From assembly GCA_963745405.1 (NCBI GenBank), contig CAVUWY010000002.1, positions 1,426,001-1,490,000 on the forward strand: DNA of 64,000 nucleotides. The letters run 5' to 3'. The stretch is from C-114 sp963745405 (GTDB lineage Bacteria > Chloroflexota > Limnocylindria > Limnocylindrales > CSP1-4). Position numbers and translations under genes: made by a program. How positions within the stretch are numbered: position 1 is the first letter of the stretch; every line of letters starts with the position of its first letter. Below the pieces are notes generated by a model. That model worked only from the letters and a program-made list of their open reading frames with translations. It was not told where the DNA came from and ran no database searches. Shown one piece after another: positions 51,378 to 61,600 of this stretch.

Positions 51378-52367
51378 ATGCCGCGAACGAACCGCCCGAC
51401 CCGCCCCACGATCTCGACCGAGCACGTCGATCCCGCCGTCTTCCCCGGCCGGGCCGAACGGCGACGCCTCGATCCGGGTCGCCACGAGGCCTGGCTCTCG
51501 CTGCTCGGCGAGCGCCCGACCGTCCTCGCCGACGGCGCGATGGGGACGATGCTCTTCGCCTCGGGGCTCCAGTTCGGCGATCCGCCCGAGGTCTGGAACG
51601 TCAGCCACCCCGACGTCGTCCGGCGGATCCAGCGGGCCTACCTCGAGGCCGGCTCGCTCATCGTCATGACCAACACGTTCGGCGGCAACCGGCTCCGCCT
51701 CGGGCTCCACGGACTCGAGAGCCGGGTCGGCGAGCTCAACCAGACGGCCGCCGTGCTCCTCCGGGCCGAGGTCGAGGCGGCCGGCGGGCACGCCCTCGTC
51801 GCCGGCGACATCGGTCCGAGCGGGGCGATCATGGCTCCCGTCGGGACCCTCGACCATGACGAGGCCGTCGATGTCTTTGCCGAGCAGGCGGCTGCCCTCG
51901 TGGCGGGCGGGGTCGACCTCATCTGGATCGAGACGATGTCCGACCTGGCCGAGATCGGGGCGGCCATCGAGGGGGTCCGGCGCGTCGCCCCGGGCATCCC
52001 GCTCATCACGACGATGACCTTCGACACCCACGGCCACACGATGATGGGCGTCTCGCCGGAACAGGCCGTCGGGGCGCTGTCGGCCTGGGGCGCGGACGCG
52101 ATCGGCGGTAACTGCGGCAACGGCCCGGACGAGCTCGTGACGGTCGTGGAGCGGATGCGGGCCGCCGCCCCGGAGGCGACCCTCGTCGCCAAGTCCAACG
52201 CCGGCATCCCCGAACTGATCGACCTCCGGGCGGTCTATCGGGCCTCGCCGGAAGAGATGGCGCCCCGGGCAGCGGAGATGCGCGATGCCGGCGCGACGAT
52301 CGTCGGTGGCTGCTGCGGGACTACGCCGGAGCACCTCCGGGCGATCGCCGCGATCGTCGCTCCCTGA
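51378..52367 (+). CDS. homocysteine S-methyltransferase family protein
   Basis: A 329-residue TIM-barrel methyltransferase that methylates homocysteine to methionine from betaine or an S-methyl donor. Zinc ligands are the cysteine of IGGNCGNGPDEL and the Cys pair of GATIVGGCCGTTPEHL. VLADGAMGTMLFASGLQFGD opens the barrel and IWIETMSDLAEIGAAI carries a family Glu. It matches BHMT / MetH N-terminal-domain-type enzymes; the methyl donor is not fixed by sequence. Its 3' end overlaps the convergent gene by 47 bp. Confidence 0.9.
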   Translation: MPRTNRPTRPTISTEHVDPAVFPGRAERRRLDPGRHEAWLSLLGERPTVLADGAMGTMLFASGLQFGDPPEVWNVSHPDVVRRIQRAYLEAGSLIVMTNTFGGNRLRLGLHGLESRVGELNQTAAVLLRAEVEAAGGHALVAGDIGPSGAIMAPVGTLDHDEAVDVFAEQAAALVAGGVDLIWIETMSDLAEIGAAIEGVRRVAPGIPLITTMTFDTHGHTMMGVSPEQAVGALSAWGADAIGGNCGNGPDELVTVVERMRAAAPEATLVAKSNAGIPELIDLRAVYRASPEEMAPRAAEMRDAGATIVGGCCGTTPEHLRAIAAIVAP

Positions 52368-53607
52368 CGGATTCGTCGACGCCGCTCGCCCTGCCCCGGG
52401 CGAGGTCGAGCAGGATCCAGGCGAGGAACGCGATGAGGAGTGCGTTCCGGATGTCGAGGACGACGATCATCGCCGGGTCGAGCTGCCACAGCCCGCTGTA
52501 GCCGATCGGGTAGACGAGGGTCGAGCAGGCGGCGATCGCCACGGCGAGCCAGCGCTGCGGGACGGGCAGGAGCGGGACGAGCGGCAGGAACCACACGATG
52601 TACTGGATCGAGAAGACCTTGCTCCCGACGAGCAGGGCGACGAGGACCGCGACGGTCGCCGCGGCCATCCGCTCGATGGGGATCGATCCGGTGCGGCGGA
52701 CGTCGCGCCGGAAGGTCATCGCCGCGACCACTGTCACGACGGCGACGAGGGTCGCCTCGACGAACGAGCTTGCCGCGGCCAGGGTGTCCGCGCCCGCTGC
52801 GGTCACCTGGAGCGAACCGAACTCGTGGTCGATGACGACGGGCAGGCCGCCGAGGGCGTGGCCCAGCAGGAGCAACCCCGAGCCGACACTCTCGAGCTGG
52901 AGGCCGCGGTCGAGCTGATAGGCGAGCGGCTGCAGGCCATCGCCCCCCGCCGCGAGGGCTGTCCCCACTGCGACCGCCGTGAGTGCTGCGACGGTACCGA
53001 CGACGAGGCGGCGGAGGCCGGGCCGGTCGTCGAGGGCGGTCGCCCGCACGACGAGGATGGGGAGCGCGACGATCGGGAAGAGCTTCATCGCCGTCCCGAC
53101 GCCGAGCGCGACGCCGGCGAGCCCCGGCCGCCCTCGTTGGGTCGCGACGACGGCGGCGAGGATCGTCACCGCCGGCCACAGGTCATAGCGCCAGGCGACG
53201 GAGACGGCGCTGGCGATGACGAGGACCGTCCACGTGGCGAGCGCGCCGATCGGTCGCGGAGCGACGCGGAGGATGAGCCAGCCGGCGAGCACGGCGAGGA
53301 GCCCCTGGACCGCCGCGAAGGCCGTTGCGTACGACTCCGGACCGCCACCGGCGACGGCGGCCACGAGCGCGGGCACCGCCATGGGGATGAGGGCGAGGGG
53401 CGGGTATTCGAGGGCGAACCCGCGATACGGGGTGGCGCCCGCGAGGAGTCGATCAGCGTAGCCGCGGTAGGTCTCGAGGTCGGAGCCGAAGAAGGAGATG
53501 TCGCGCCGGCTTGTCAGCGCCGTGAGGGCGACGACGACGACGAGCGGCGCCAGAAGGAGGCCCGCCGTGACGAGCCTCCGTCGACCTTCTAGGCTTTCGA
53601 ACCCCAC
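52321..53607 (-). CDS. GT87/DUF2029-like polytopic membrane protein
   Basis: A 428-residue protein with about 10 membrane segments. The first extracytoplasmic loop has DISFFGSDLETYRGYADRLL and GATPYRGFALEYPPLALIPM, the Asp / EYPP signature of polyprenyl-phosphate-dependent mannosyltransferases (GT87, DUF2029). GTGTAMKLFPIVALPI also fits. The start GTG 53607 has GGAGGAGG six bases upstream; the longer frame to 53706 lacks one. A second member of this family lies at 25732, and the two are only distantly similar. Substrate unknown. Confidence 0.82.
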   Translation of the reverse strand: MGFESLEGRRRLVTAGLLLAPLVVVVALTALTSRRDISFFGSDLETYRGYADRLLAGATPYRGFALEYPPLALIPMAVPALVAAVAGGGPESYATAFAAVQGLLAVLAGWLILRVAPRPIGALATWTVLVIASAVSVAWRYDLWPAVTILAAVVATQRGRPGLAGVALGVGTAMKLFPIVALPILVVRATALDDRPGLRRLVVGTVAALTAVAVGTALAAGGDGLQPLAYQLDRGLQLESVGSGLLLLGHALGGLPVVIDHEFGSLQVTAAGADTLAAASSFVEATLVAVVTVVAAMTFRRDVRRTGSIPIERMAAATVAVLVALLVGSKVFSIQYIVWFLPLVPLLPVPQRWLAVAIAACSTLVYPIGYSGLWQLDPAMIVVLDIRNALLIAFLAWILLDLARGRASGVDESVRERRSRRSPGGAPA

Positions 53608-53770
53608 CGGCGCCCTCCTCCGTGGAGGGCAAGTATCCCCCGGCCGCCGATCAGGGGGCGAGACGCTGCCAGCTGACCCGCTGGTTCGAGCCGGTGTACC
53701 TCTCATCTACCGTGGGGGAGGCAGGGGGCCGTACGGTTCCCGCTTCGTCGACGATCCGGGCGCGGGAGGA

Positions 53771-54739
53771 TCAGTTCCCCGTCGGGCAGTCCGTCTGGTC
53801 GGGCAGCAGCGGATGGAACGTCAGGGTGTACTTCGCGCCTCCCGACGTCCAGCCGGTGATCTGGGTCGCGTGGTCGAGCAGGGCCCGCACGGCCTGGACG
53901 TCGGCTCCACCGACCGTCCCGCAGCGCATGTCGCCACCGCCCGCCGACACCGGATCGCCGAACGTGGCGAGCGGCGTCGCGAGTGGCCAGGCGATCGGCG
54001 GTCGAGCCAGGGTGGGATCTCCCGGGTCCGGTGCGCCGGGCTGGACGAAGACCGCCAGCCGGTCCCACCCATAGCCGGTCCCCCGGCCGACGTTCTCCTG
54101 CCCGACTGTGGTCGGGAGGTCGCCTACGGCGTTCGAGAAGTCGCGGAGCTTCGCCCGCGCCGCCGAGGCGGCCGGATCGGCGGAAGCATCGTCGGTCATT
54201 CCGAGGCCATAGGCGCTCACGCGGTGGGTCGCGCCGTCGGCGACGACCGTGAACCGCGCGGTCGAGGCGTCGGCAACGTTGGTCGCGTCGTACGAGGCGT
54301 CGGGACCGAGGAGCCCGTCGTCGCGGGCGACGGCCAGCAGACGCTGCAGGCCGGTCTCGGTCACCGTATCGACCTGGAGATTCGGCAACGCTGGCCCGGG
54401 GAAGATCGCCGGGATGGGACCCTCCGTGATCACGGTGCCGTCGCCGTAGATCGAGACGATCGGGTAGCGGGTGAGGAGCGCCTGTGGCGCGACGAAGCCG
54501 CCGACTTCCTCGTAGCGGATCACGAGGTCGGTCGGACCCGTCGGATGGGCGATGGCCGACCCCGCCGGGCTCCCGGACGTCGGATTGGACGGCCCTCCCG
54601 TCGGCGGGATCGAGCCGGTGGAGCCGGTCGGCGTCGAGCCGGCGTTCGTGCATGCGGCGAGGACGAGGCAGCCGAGGGAAACGGCGACGGCCCCACCGGC
54701 CCTACGGCGTGGATGGACGATCGCGGCGTCGAAGCGCAT
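53771..54739 (-). CDS. lipoprotein of unknown function
   Basis: A 322-residue exported lipoprotein. From ATG 54739 the signal peptide ends in lipobox LVLAAC, followed by a 40-residue Thr/Ser/Gly/Pro linker. The domain starts DLVIRYEEVGGFVAPQALLT and contains SIYGDGTVITEGPIPAIFPG and an end YTLTFHPLLPDQTDCPTGN. The arrangement recalls uncharacterised actinobacterial and chloroflexal secreted proteins; a function cannot be given. Confidence 0.72.
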   Translation of the reverse strand: MRFDAAIVHPRRRAGGAVAVSLGCLVLAACTNAGSTPTGSTGSIPPTGGPSNPTSGSPAGSAIAHPTGPTDLVIRYEEVGGFVAPQALLTRYPIVSIYGDGTVITEGPIPAIFPGPALPNLQVDTVTETGLQRLLAVARDDGLLGPDASYDATNVADASTARFTVVADGATHRVSAYGLGMTDDASADPAASAARAKLRDFSNAVGDLPTTVGQENVGRGTGYGWDRLAVFVQPGAPDPGDPTLARPPIAWPLATPLATFGDPVSAGGGDMRCGTVGGADVQAVRALLDHATQITGWTSGGAKYTLTFHPLLPDQTDCPTGN

Positions 54740-54845
54740 CCGTGGTACTCCAGGCGTGAGGCTGGGCATGTGCCCGCTCCGGGACCAGACGCCGGTCGGG
54801 GCCCCCAGGTTCCCGGAGTCGCACGCGGGCCGCCGGGCCCCCGGA

Positions 54846-55613
54846 TCAGACGCGGGCGGCGACCTGCCCGGCGACGTACTCCCGGCGGATCGCGGTGAAC
54901 GACCGCTGCGCCGGCAGGGCGAGCAGCCAGGCCGCGACCTCGTCCCGCGAGATCGTCGCGCACGTCGCCGAGCGCTCGAGCGATGCCTCCGAGGTGACGA
55001 GTGCCGCATGGACGTGGATGACGAAGTCGCGGTCGTCGGACGCCAGCCAGCGGCGGACCCGTTCCGCGTCGCGACTCGCCCGATCAAGCGGGTTCTCCAT
55101 CGGCAGCCAGCCCCGGTCGCGGAACAGCGCCTCCCAGCGATCGCCCCGGTGCCGGGTGACCGACGGCGGCGGAGCGCTCTCGATGACGGCCGCCCCGTGC
55201 GGCCCGATGACGACCTCCGGGATCACGGCGCCGTCCGGCAGCAGGACGTCGGTCGCCACGACATAGTCGGCGCCGAGCTGTCGGCCGAGGCCGGTCGCCG
55301 CACCACGGCGGGCGCGGAACCGGGCGAGTCGTTCGGTCGTGACCACGAGCCGAACGCAGCCACCGATGACGAGCGCAGCCGGAAGGACGATCGCGGTCGT
55401 CCAGACGATCGCCCCGATCGCCATCTCCCCCACGGTGGGACGGGGCGGGACGGTGAAGCTCCGTAGCAGTGGGGTCGCGAACACGAACCAGGCGAGGACG
55501 ACGCCGAGGACGAGGAGGATGGCGCCGCCGAGGCCTCCGAAGAGGACACCGACGACGGAGATCGGCCGCGGCCGACCTCTGCGCGAGGTGATGACCTGCA
55601 TGACGGCGAGCAT
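54846..55613 (-). CDS. two-helix membrane protein with NERD-like domain
   Basis: A 255-residue protein. Membrane segments SVVGVLFGGLGGAILLVLGV and IGAIVWTTAIVLPAALVIGG are followed by a cytoplasmic domain: LGADYVVATDVLLPDGAVIP, EVVIGPHGAAVIESAPPPS and RRWLASDDRDFVIHVHAALV. This strand-helix order with (D)xVxxPxG/VVIGPxGxxVIES is like nuclease-related NERD domains, but the catalytic set is incomplete as far as I can read. The start may be ATG 55613 or 55601. Function unknown. Confidence 0.66.
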   Translation of the reverse strand: MLAVMQVITSRRGRPRPISVVGVLFGGLGGAILLVLGVVLAWFVFATPLLRSFTVPPRPTVGEMAIGAIVWTTAIVLPAALVIGGCVRLVVTTERLARFRARRGAATGLGRQLGADYVVATDVLLPDGAVIPEVVIGPHGAAVIESAPPPSVTRHRGDRWEALFRDRGWLPMENPLDRASRDAERVRRWLASDDRDFVIHVHAALVTSEASLERSATCATISRDEVAAWLLALPAQRSFTAIRREYVAGQVAARV

Positions 55614-55758
55614 CGCTCGCGGGCGCGATCCGGGCCATGACTACATCGGGGTAACGGCGATGGTCTGATGTTACCGGGGCCTCCTGGCACCGCCCGGACC
55701 GACGCCGAGCGTGGGGAGGGGAGACACGTACCATTGCGGTCCGCCCGCGGCCGACACC

Positions 55759-57421
55759 ATGCTCGCCTCAAGCGCCGGGAGATCATGCCCGGTGCGGAGG
55801 CCTTATCCGTTGTTCATCGTCACGCACCGGCCGTCGGGCCGCCGGGCCCGGCCATGGCTTGCCGCGGCCATCGTCGCCCTCGCGGCGCTCCTCGCTGTCC
55901 TCGTGGGAACGGCCGCCGCCCTCTCCGGGCCCGTCCATCTCCGCGATGGGACGGCGTGGCCGCGCACCGGGACACCGACGACGACGATCTCCTTCGCGGT
56001 CACGTATCGGCACGATGACCGCGAGGCGCCCGCCTTCGTTCGGCTCGTCGTCGACGGCACCTCGCACGCGATGACGGCGGCCGGGGGCACACCCGACTTC
56101 GGCGCCGGCGCCCTGTTCCGCTTCACGACGACACTCCCGGCGGGGACCCACGTCATCTCCTTCTGGGCGGCCGACGTCCACGGATTCGCTGATCGCGATC
56201 AGGCGGGCCTCGTCAAGATCGCCGACAAGCCAGCCGGCGGGAGCGATAGCGGCCCCGACGGCGGCGTCACGCCCGGCAGCGGCCATACGCCGGTCGGCGG
56301 AGGAACCTCCGGCGGAGGAACGTCCGGTGGCGGATCGGGCGGAAGCTCGGCGAGCCAGCCGCCCGCCCCCGCGCCGCCGCCCGCGGCCCCCGGGCCTGGT
56401 GGTGCCACCTCCGGCGGCTCGCCGTCGGCTGGCCCCGCATCGGGCCAACACCATGGAGCCGGATCATCCACCGGCACCTCCACCGGCGGCGACCGGGCAG
56501 GACGCACCGATCCGCCCGGCGCCGCCGACCACACGACACTTCCCCCACCGCGCGACGGCACGGCGGACGGCGGCGCGTCGACGGGCCATCCGACCGGCCC
56601 GTCGGCCGCCCCGATCCCTGCGCCCGCCGACGCCACGGCCGGGGGCGACACCGCGGAACACGCGGACGGCAGGACGCACGGCGGGTGGCCCCCCGCCGAT
56701 GCCGTCGTACTGGCCTCGGAGGGTGGCTCTGCCGTCGGGGCGGGTCGGAACCGACCGGGCGGTCGCTCGGGCGGTCCGTCCGATGACAGCCTGCCAGCGG
56801 TCCTGCGGCCCGGCGGCCTCACCCCGCTCGAGCGCTCGATCGTGGCCGGCCTGTCGACCGCGGCGACCACGGTCGCGGCCATGGCCTTCCTGTTCGGCAA
56901 GCGGCGCCGGGACGACGATCCGCCGGCGCCCGATGAGGTCCTTAGCGCCAGCGCCGCACGGCTGACCTCCGTTCCGGCGGCGTCACTGGTCCCGCCGGCT
57001 CAGACCGTCGACGAGGCGCAGCCTGCCGCGCTGGCGCCGACCATCACTGCTCGAGGCGCGCAAGACGGACCCGCTCCGCTCGGAGGCCGTCGACCTCCGC
57101 CAGTCGTTCGACCACGGCGGCGTCAGCACTCTCGAGGGGCGCGAGCGGCGGCGGATCCGCTACCGGGTCGTCCGCCTCCTCGATGCCCCCGACGAGTTGG
57201 CGTCTTCCGAGATCGGGATCCTCGACGAGGGTGACGAGGTGGAGCTCCTCGAGCGATCCGGTTCCTACTGGCTGGTCCTGTGCCCGGACGGCAGCCGCGG
57301 CTGGCTCCATCGGATGACCCTCGGCGACGTCGTGACCGAAACGGTCGACCTGTCGCTCGACGACGAGGACGACGCGCCCGACCTCCTCTCGACCTATCTC
57401 GAGCAGCGCCGCGGCGCCTGA
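55759..57421 (+). pseudogene. secreted Gly/Pro/Thr-rich protein with C-terminal SH3-like domain, one frameshift
   Basis: A membrane segment (PWLAAAIVALAALLAVLVGT) is followed by a beta-sandwich-like domain (TTISFAVTYRHDDREAPAFV), a 200-residue Gly/Thr/Pro/Ser linker and a second hydrophobic helix (LSTAATTVAAMAFLFG). At 57022 the frame shifts by one base. Reading on in the new frame gives LPRWRRPSLLEARKTDPL and an SH3-like end (EVELLERSGSYWLVLCPDG, then GWLHRMTLGDVV) to stop 57421; the old frame decays into Arg/Pro noise and stops at 57234. TACCAT at 55729-55734 favours ATG 55759 over GTG 55711. Probably a cell-surface protein; role unknown. Confidence 0.62.
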
Positions 57422-57438
57422 CTCCGGCGACCGCCCGG

Positions 57439-58392
57439 CTACCGGTCCCGGCGCAGGACCAGGATGTGCTGGTGGGCGATGTTCGGCACGAATGACTTGG
57501 GGTAGCCGTAGGGGCGCAGCCGCGTGCCGGCCTGGTACCAGATGAGATCGCCCTTCGGGACGAGGCCGACGGCAGCCGCCCGGCCGGCGAGGTCCGCGCC
57601 GGTGAAGAGGTAGCGGCCCTCCTGGTAGGCGTCGCGGACGATGACGCAGGCGTAGCGGCCCGGCCGAAGGACCCGTCGGATCTCGGCCAGCGCCGTCTCC
57701 ATCCGGTCGAGGTAGGTCGCGTAATCGGGGCTGTTGGCGAGGTCGGCCGGGTCGTCGCTCACCATGGCGTAGTCGGTCCGCCGGTTGGCGTGCTCCTCGG
57801 CGAGCTTGCCGCCGGCCATCGTCAGCGGCAGCTGGATGTTGTACGGCGGATCGGTGGCCACGAAGTCGACCGACTCGGCGTCGATCGACGGAAGCATGGA
57901 CAGGGCGTCGCCCCGCCGCATCTCGCAGCCAGTCGGGTCGAACGACCGCGTACCGGCCGGATCTGCCGTCCCGAGGTCGGCGATGAGGGGCCCGAGCCCA
58001 TCCCGCTCGGCGCCGAGGGCGGCCACCAGCTGGCCGTAGACGTCGACCCAGCGCTGCTCGATCTCGATGCCGATGGCCCGCCGCGGACCGACCGCGATGG
58101 CCGCCCCGAGGAGCGTTCCACCGACGCCGGCGAACGGGTCGAGGACGAGCTCGCCGCTCCGGGTGAAGAACTCGATGAGCCGGGCCATGAGGCGTGGCGG
58201 CTTGTTCGCGCCGTGCGCCTTGCGGAGCGCGTGGCCCAGCTCCGAGGGATAGGCCGTGCTCCAGACGGACTTCGTGAAGTACAGCCACTCCTCGCCGGGC
58301 AGCTCGTTGAGCGTGTTGGCGGGATGCGGCTCGCGACGCGCTGACGGCTCCGCGGGAGTAGGGGACTCGCGAGCTCGGGAGTCGGCTGACAC
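57439..58392 (-). CDS. DNA methyltransferase (N4/N6 amino type, motif I before motif IV)
   Basis: A 317-residue SAM-dependent DNA methylase. Motifs X and I come first (NKPPRLMARLIEFF, then LVLDPFAGVGGTLLGAA), and the catalytic motif IV follows about 95 residues later (VDFVATDPPYNIQL). Motif X-I looks like the usual C-terminal half of the beta class, so the order is permuted. No restriction enzyme lies nearby, so it may be orphan. GTG 58392 is preferred because TACGAT is six bases upstream; a TTG at 58434 would start just beside a terminator hairpin. Target sequence unknown. Confidence 0.82.
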   Translation of the reverse strand: MSADSRARESPTPAEPSARREPHPANTLNELPGEEWLYFTKSVWSTAYPSELGHALRKAHGANKPPRLMARLIEFFTRSGELVLDPFAGVGGTLLGAAIAVGPRRAIGIEIEQRWVDVYGQLVAALGAERDGLGPLIADLGTADPAGTRSFDPTGCEMRRGDALSMLPSIDAESVDFVATDPPYNIQLPLTMAGGKLAEEHANRRTDYAMVSDDPADLANSPDYATYLDRMETALAEIRRVLRPGRYACVIVRDAYQEGRYLFTGADLAGRAAAVGLVPKGDLIWYQAGTRLRPYGYPKSFVPNIAHQHILVLRRDR

Positions 58393-58398
58393 CGTCGA

Positions 58399-58404
58399 AT
58401 CGTA
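58399..58404 (-). promoter_or_regulatory. -10 element, leaderless start of DNA methylase
   Basis: TACGAT on the minus strand, six bases before GTG 58392. Confidence 0.5.
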
Positions 58405-58431
58405 GTCGGCCGAGGAGGGAAGAGAACGGCC

Positions 58432-58587
58432 CAAAGAACGGACCCCCGGTGAGGGTCCCGGGGGTCCGTCGGGGACGGGGTGATTCGTCGTTGCATCCAG
58501 TAGTACGCCACCGCTGCGTCGCCGGATGCAGGACTGGTCGGGTCGCGCTCGACCCGTCCGACGAGCCGGGCCGTCCGGTGCGTGACG
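58432..58587 (-). ncRNA. candidate structured small RNA (or methylase leader)
   Basis: On the minus strand TAGGCT (58593-58598) could start a transcript near 58587. The transcript would fold into a seven-base hairpin around CGCT (58539-58556), a seven-base stem TGCATCC / GGATGCA enclosing 25 nt (58492-58530), and a perfect 12-base stem ACGGACCCCCGG with eight-base loop (58438-58469) followed by TCTTTGG, an intrinsic terminator. No good reading frame fills it. It matches no RNA family that I know. It could instead be an attenuator before the methylase. Confidence 0.45.
58438..58469 (-). terminator. strong hairpin terminator upstream of methylase
   Basis: Perfect 12-bp stem (ACGGACCCCCGG and complement), eight-base loop, T-rich only on the minus-strand side. 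Confidence 0.65.
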
Positions 58588-58592
58588 GCCAC

Positions 58593-58602
58593 AGCCTAGA
58601 AT
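58593..58602. promoter_or_regulatory. overlapping divergent -10 elements
   Basis: AGCCTAGAAT holds TAGAAT on plus (58597-58602, five bases before ATG 58608) and TAGGCT on minus (58593-58598) toward the candidate small RNA. Confidence 0.45.
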
Positions 58603-58607
58603 GAGTC

Positions 58608-61600
58608 ATGTCCGTGAAGGTCACGAGCGCGCGGTTCGTGGGGCGAGAACGGGAGCTCGCCCGCCTCGCGGTCGCTCTCGAACAGGCCGAAGCCGGACGT
58701 TCGACGACCCTGCTCGTCTCGGGGACCGGTGGCGCGGGGGCGTCGCGGCTCCTCGACGAGACCGGCCGGCGCCTGGCGGCCCTGCCGCAGTCGTTCACCG
58801 TCGTCCGCGGCGTGCCCACGGCAGCCGAGCGGGCCACGCCGTACGCGCCGATCGTCGCCGGCCTCACCCCGATCCTCGCCGCCCTCGGCGACGACAGCCT
58901 GACGGCGGTCCTCGGCCCGGCCAGTGCCGAGCTCGGCAGGTTGTTCCCCGTCCTTCAGCCTCGTCTGGTGAGACTCGGTCTCGACCTTGGACCGGCGCCG
59001 GCCATCTCGTCCGAACGATGGCAGCCGCGGATGCTGGAGCGGTTCCTCGGCATGTTCTGGGCGCTCGGTGAGCGGCGCCCCGTGCTCCTCGTCGTGGAGG
59101 ACCTCCATCGAGTCGATGCCGCGACGCGGGCGCTCGTTACCTTCATCTCGCGGATCTCCCGACCGGGCCGCCTCGCCGTCGTCGGCACATACCAGCCCGA
59201 CGAGATGACCCGGGCCCACCCGTTCCACGCCGACCTGGCGGCGATGTCGGACACGCCCCGGGCTGCCGGTCGGATCGAGCTGGCACTGCTCGACCGGCGG
59301 GAGCTGTCGGAGCTCATCGAGGCGATCGACGGCGATCGTCCGTCCGCGTCACTGCTGCTCCTCGTGGCGGAGCGGTCGAAAGGGAACCCGCTCGCGGTCG
59401 AGGAGGTACTCATCGCCCGTCGCGAAGAGAGCGGTGCGCTGCAGGCCGGCGGGCTCGAGGAGTCGGTCCTCGCCAGGGTCCGCCGCCGGAGCCCCGAGTG
59501 CCGCCGCGTCCTCCGGCTCCTGTCCGTCGCCGACGGGCCACTGACCAAGGCCGAGCTCGCGGCCGTGGCCGCGGCGTCCGAGGCCGGCACGGAACGGCGG
59601 CCGCCGCGGTCGTCGAGCACGCCCCGGCGGGCCGACTCCGATCTTGACGCGGACCTGCGGACCGGCCTCGACGAGGCGCTCGAGCACGATTGGGTGGTCG
59701 GGGGAGCTGCGGCCGACGGAGCGGAGACGGTGGCCTTCCGCCACGAGCTGATCGGGCGGGCGGTCGCCGCCGACCTCCTGCCGCTCCAGCATCGACGCCA
59801 CCTCGCCTCCGTGGCGACCGCCCTCTCGGATCGCCCGGCCGCGGCCGCCCGGTACTGGCTCCTCGCTCATGACGCCGTCCAGGCCCGCCGCGCCGCACTC
59901 GAGGCGCTCGGCGAGCTGGAGACGGCCGATGCCGCTCGCGACACGCTCGACCTGCTCGAGGGTGCGATCGAGCTGACCGATCCGACCGACGCGGCCGCCG
60001 CCTCCGGCGCCAGGGGGACCGTCGCCTCGACCGAGGACGGCGACGACACATCGCTCGCCGCCCTCCAGGCCCGGGCAGCCGAGGCCGCGTTCGCCGCCGG
60101 GATGCCCCTCCGGGCGGCCGCCTACGCCGAGGCCGCCGCGGCCCGGCTCGACGAGCGACGCGACCGGACCCGCCTCGGACTCTTGTACGAACGGCTCGGT
60201 CGCTATCGCCGGGCCGCCGGCGATCCGCCGGGCGCGCTGGCGGCGCACCTCCGCGCGGTCGACCTCGTGCCCAGGGAACCGTCCCGCGAACGAGCCTTCG
60301 TCCTCGCCTCGCTGGCCCAGGTCCAGATGCTCGACGGGATGTTCAGCGAGGCGGAGCGGAGCGGCCAGGAGGCCGTCCGGGTCGCCCAGGCCGTCGGACC
60401 CGCGGCGAGCGACCTCGAGGCGAACGCCCAGACGACGCTCGGCGTCAGTCGTGGCTGGGGCGACGACCCGGCCTCGGCGGTCGAACTGCTCCGCGAGGCC
60501 GGCCGCGCGGCGGCGGAGCGCGGTGACCTCGGCGAACGGTTCCGGGTGATCGCCAACCTCACGACCGTCCTCGATCTCATCGGCCGGAAGCGCGAGGCGA
60601 TCGACATCGCCTACGACGGCATCGTCGAGGCTCGGCGGACGGGCCTTGAGACGGTCTTCGGCAACTTCCTGCGCGGCAACGCCGCCGAGTCGCTCTTCCA
60701 GCTCGGGCGCTGGGCGGAGAGCCGCGAGCTGTCGACGACGGCCCTCGAATGGAGCCTCTCCGGCGCCGACTTCGTCAACGCCATCGTCAACCTCGCGATC
60801 GTCGAGATCGAATCGGGTTCGGGCGAGGTCGCCGGACGCCTGCTCGGCCAGCTCCTCGTGGAGGTCGAGGCGGTCCCCGACGCCCAGTCGGCGGTGCCGG
60901 TCTATGCGGCCGAGGCCTCGTACGCCCTCTGGCGGAGCGACCTTGGCGATGCGAAACGGGCCTGCGAACGAGCGTGGGCCGCCGCGCGGAGTACGGAGGA
61001 CTGGGTCCTCGCCGCGAAGACGGCAGCCGTCTGCCTCGAGGTCGATGCGGCCATCGTCGCCGATGCCCGGGAACGACGCGACCTGCCCGCCCTCGCCGAG
61101 GCGCGCGAGCGGTCGCGTACCGTCCTCGCCGACGCGAGCGCGTTCGTCGCCCGGTCGGGCGTGACCGGTGCGATCGGCTCCCGCAAGGTCGCCGACGCGG
61201 CGCTCGCGGTGGCCGAGGCGTTCCGGGCCCGGCTCGACGGCCACGACGACCCGGCCCTCTGGAAGGACGTGGCGTCCGCCTGGGATCGGCTCGACGATCC
61301 GTACCAGGCCGCCCGGGCGCGCTGGCGCCAGGCGGAGGCGATCCTCGCCGTGACGCCCGACGCGCGGGCGGGTCGGGCCCGGGCTCGCGGGCCGCTCCTC
61401 GACGCGTACGAGGCGGCCGGCCTGCTCGGTGCTGCCCCGCTCAGGCGCGAGCTCGGCGAGCTGGCCGCCCGGGCCCTCATCCGCCTGCCCGATACGCCGA
61501 CCACCGGCGTGGCGGCGCCCGACATGGTCGGCGTACCGGTCGGCGCGGCGCCCGGTGATGACGCGGAGTGGGTCGGCCACGGCGACGGAAACGGCCACGC

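Noticed and set aside
53670..53700. tRNA T-arm-like string (GGTTCGAGCC) near 53685
   Set aside because: No matching acceptor, D or anticodon arms around it. It falls at the edge of a protein gene upstream region.
57022..57022. Programmed +1 frameshift
   Set aside because: No evident slippery codon, stop or stimulating structure at the site, and similar indels cluster elsewhere in the window, so an error or mutation is simpler.
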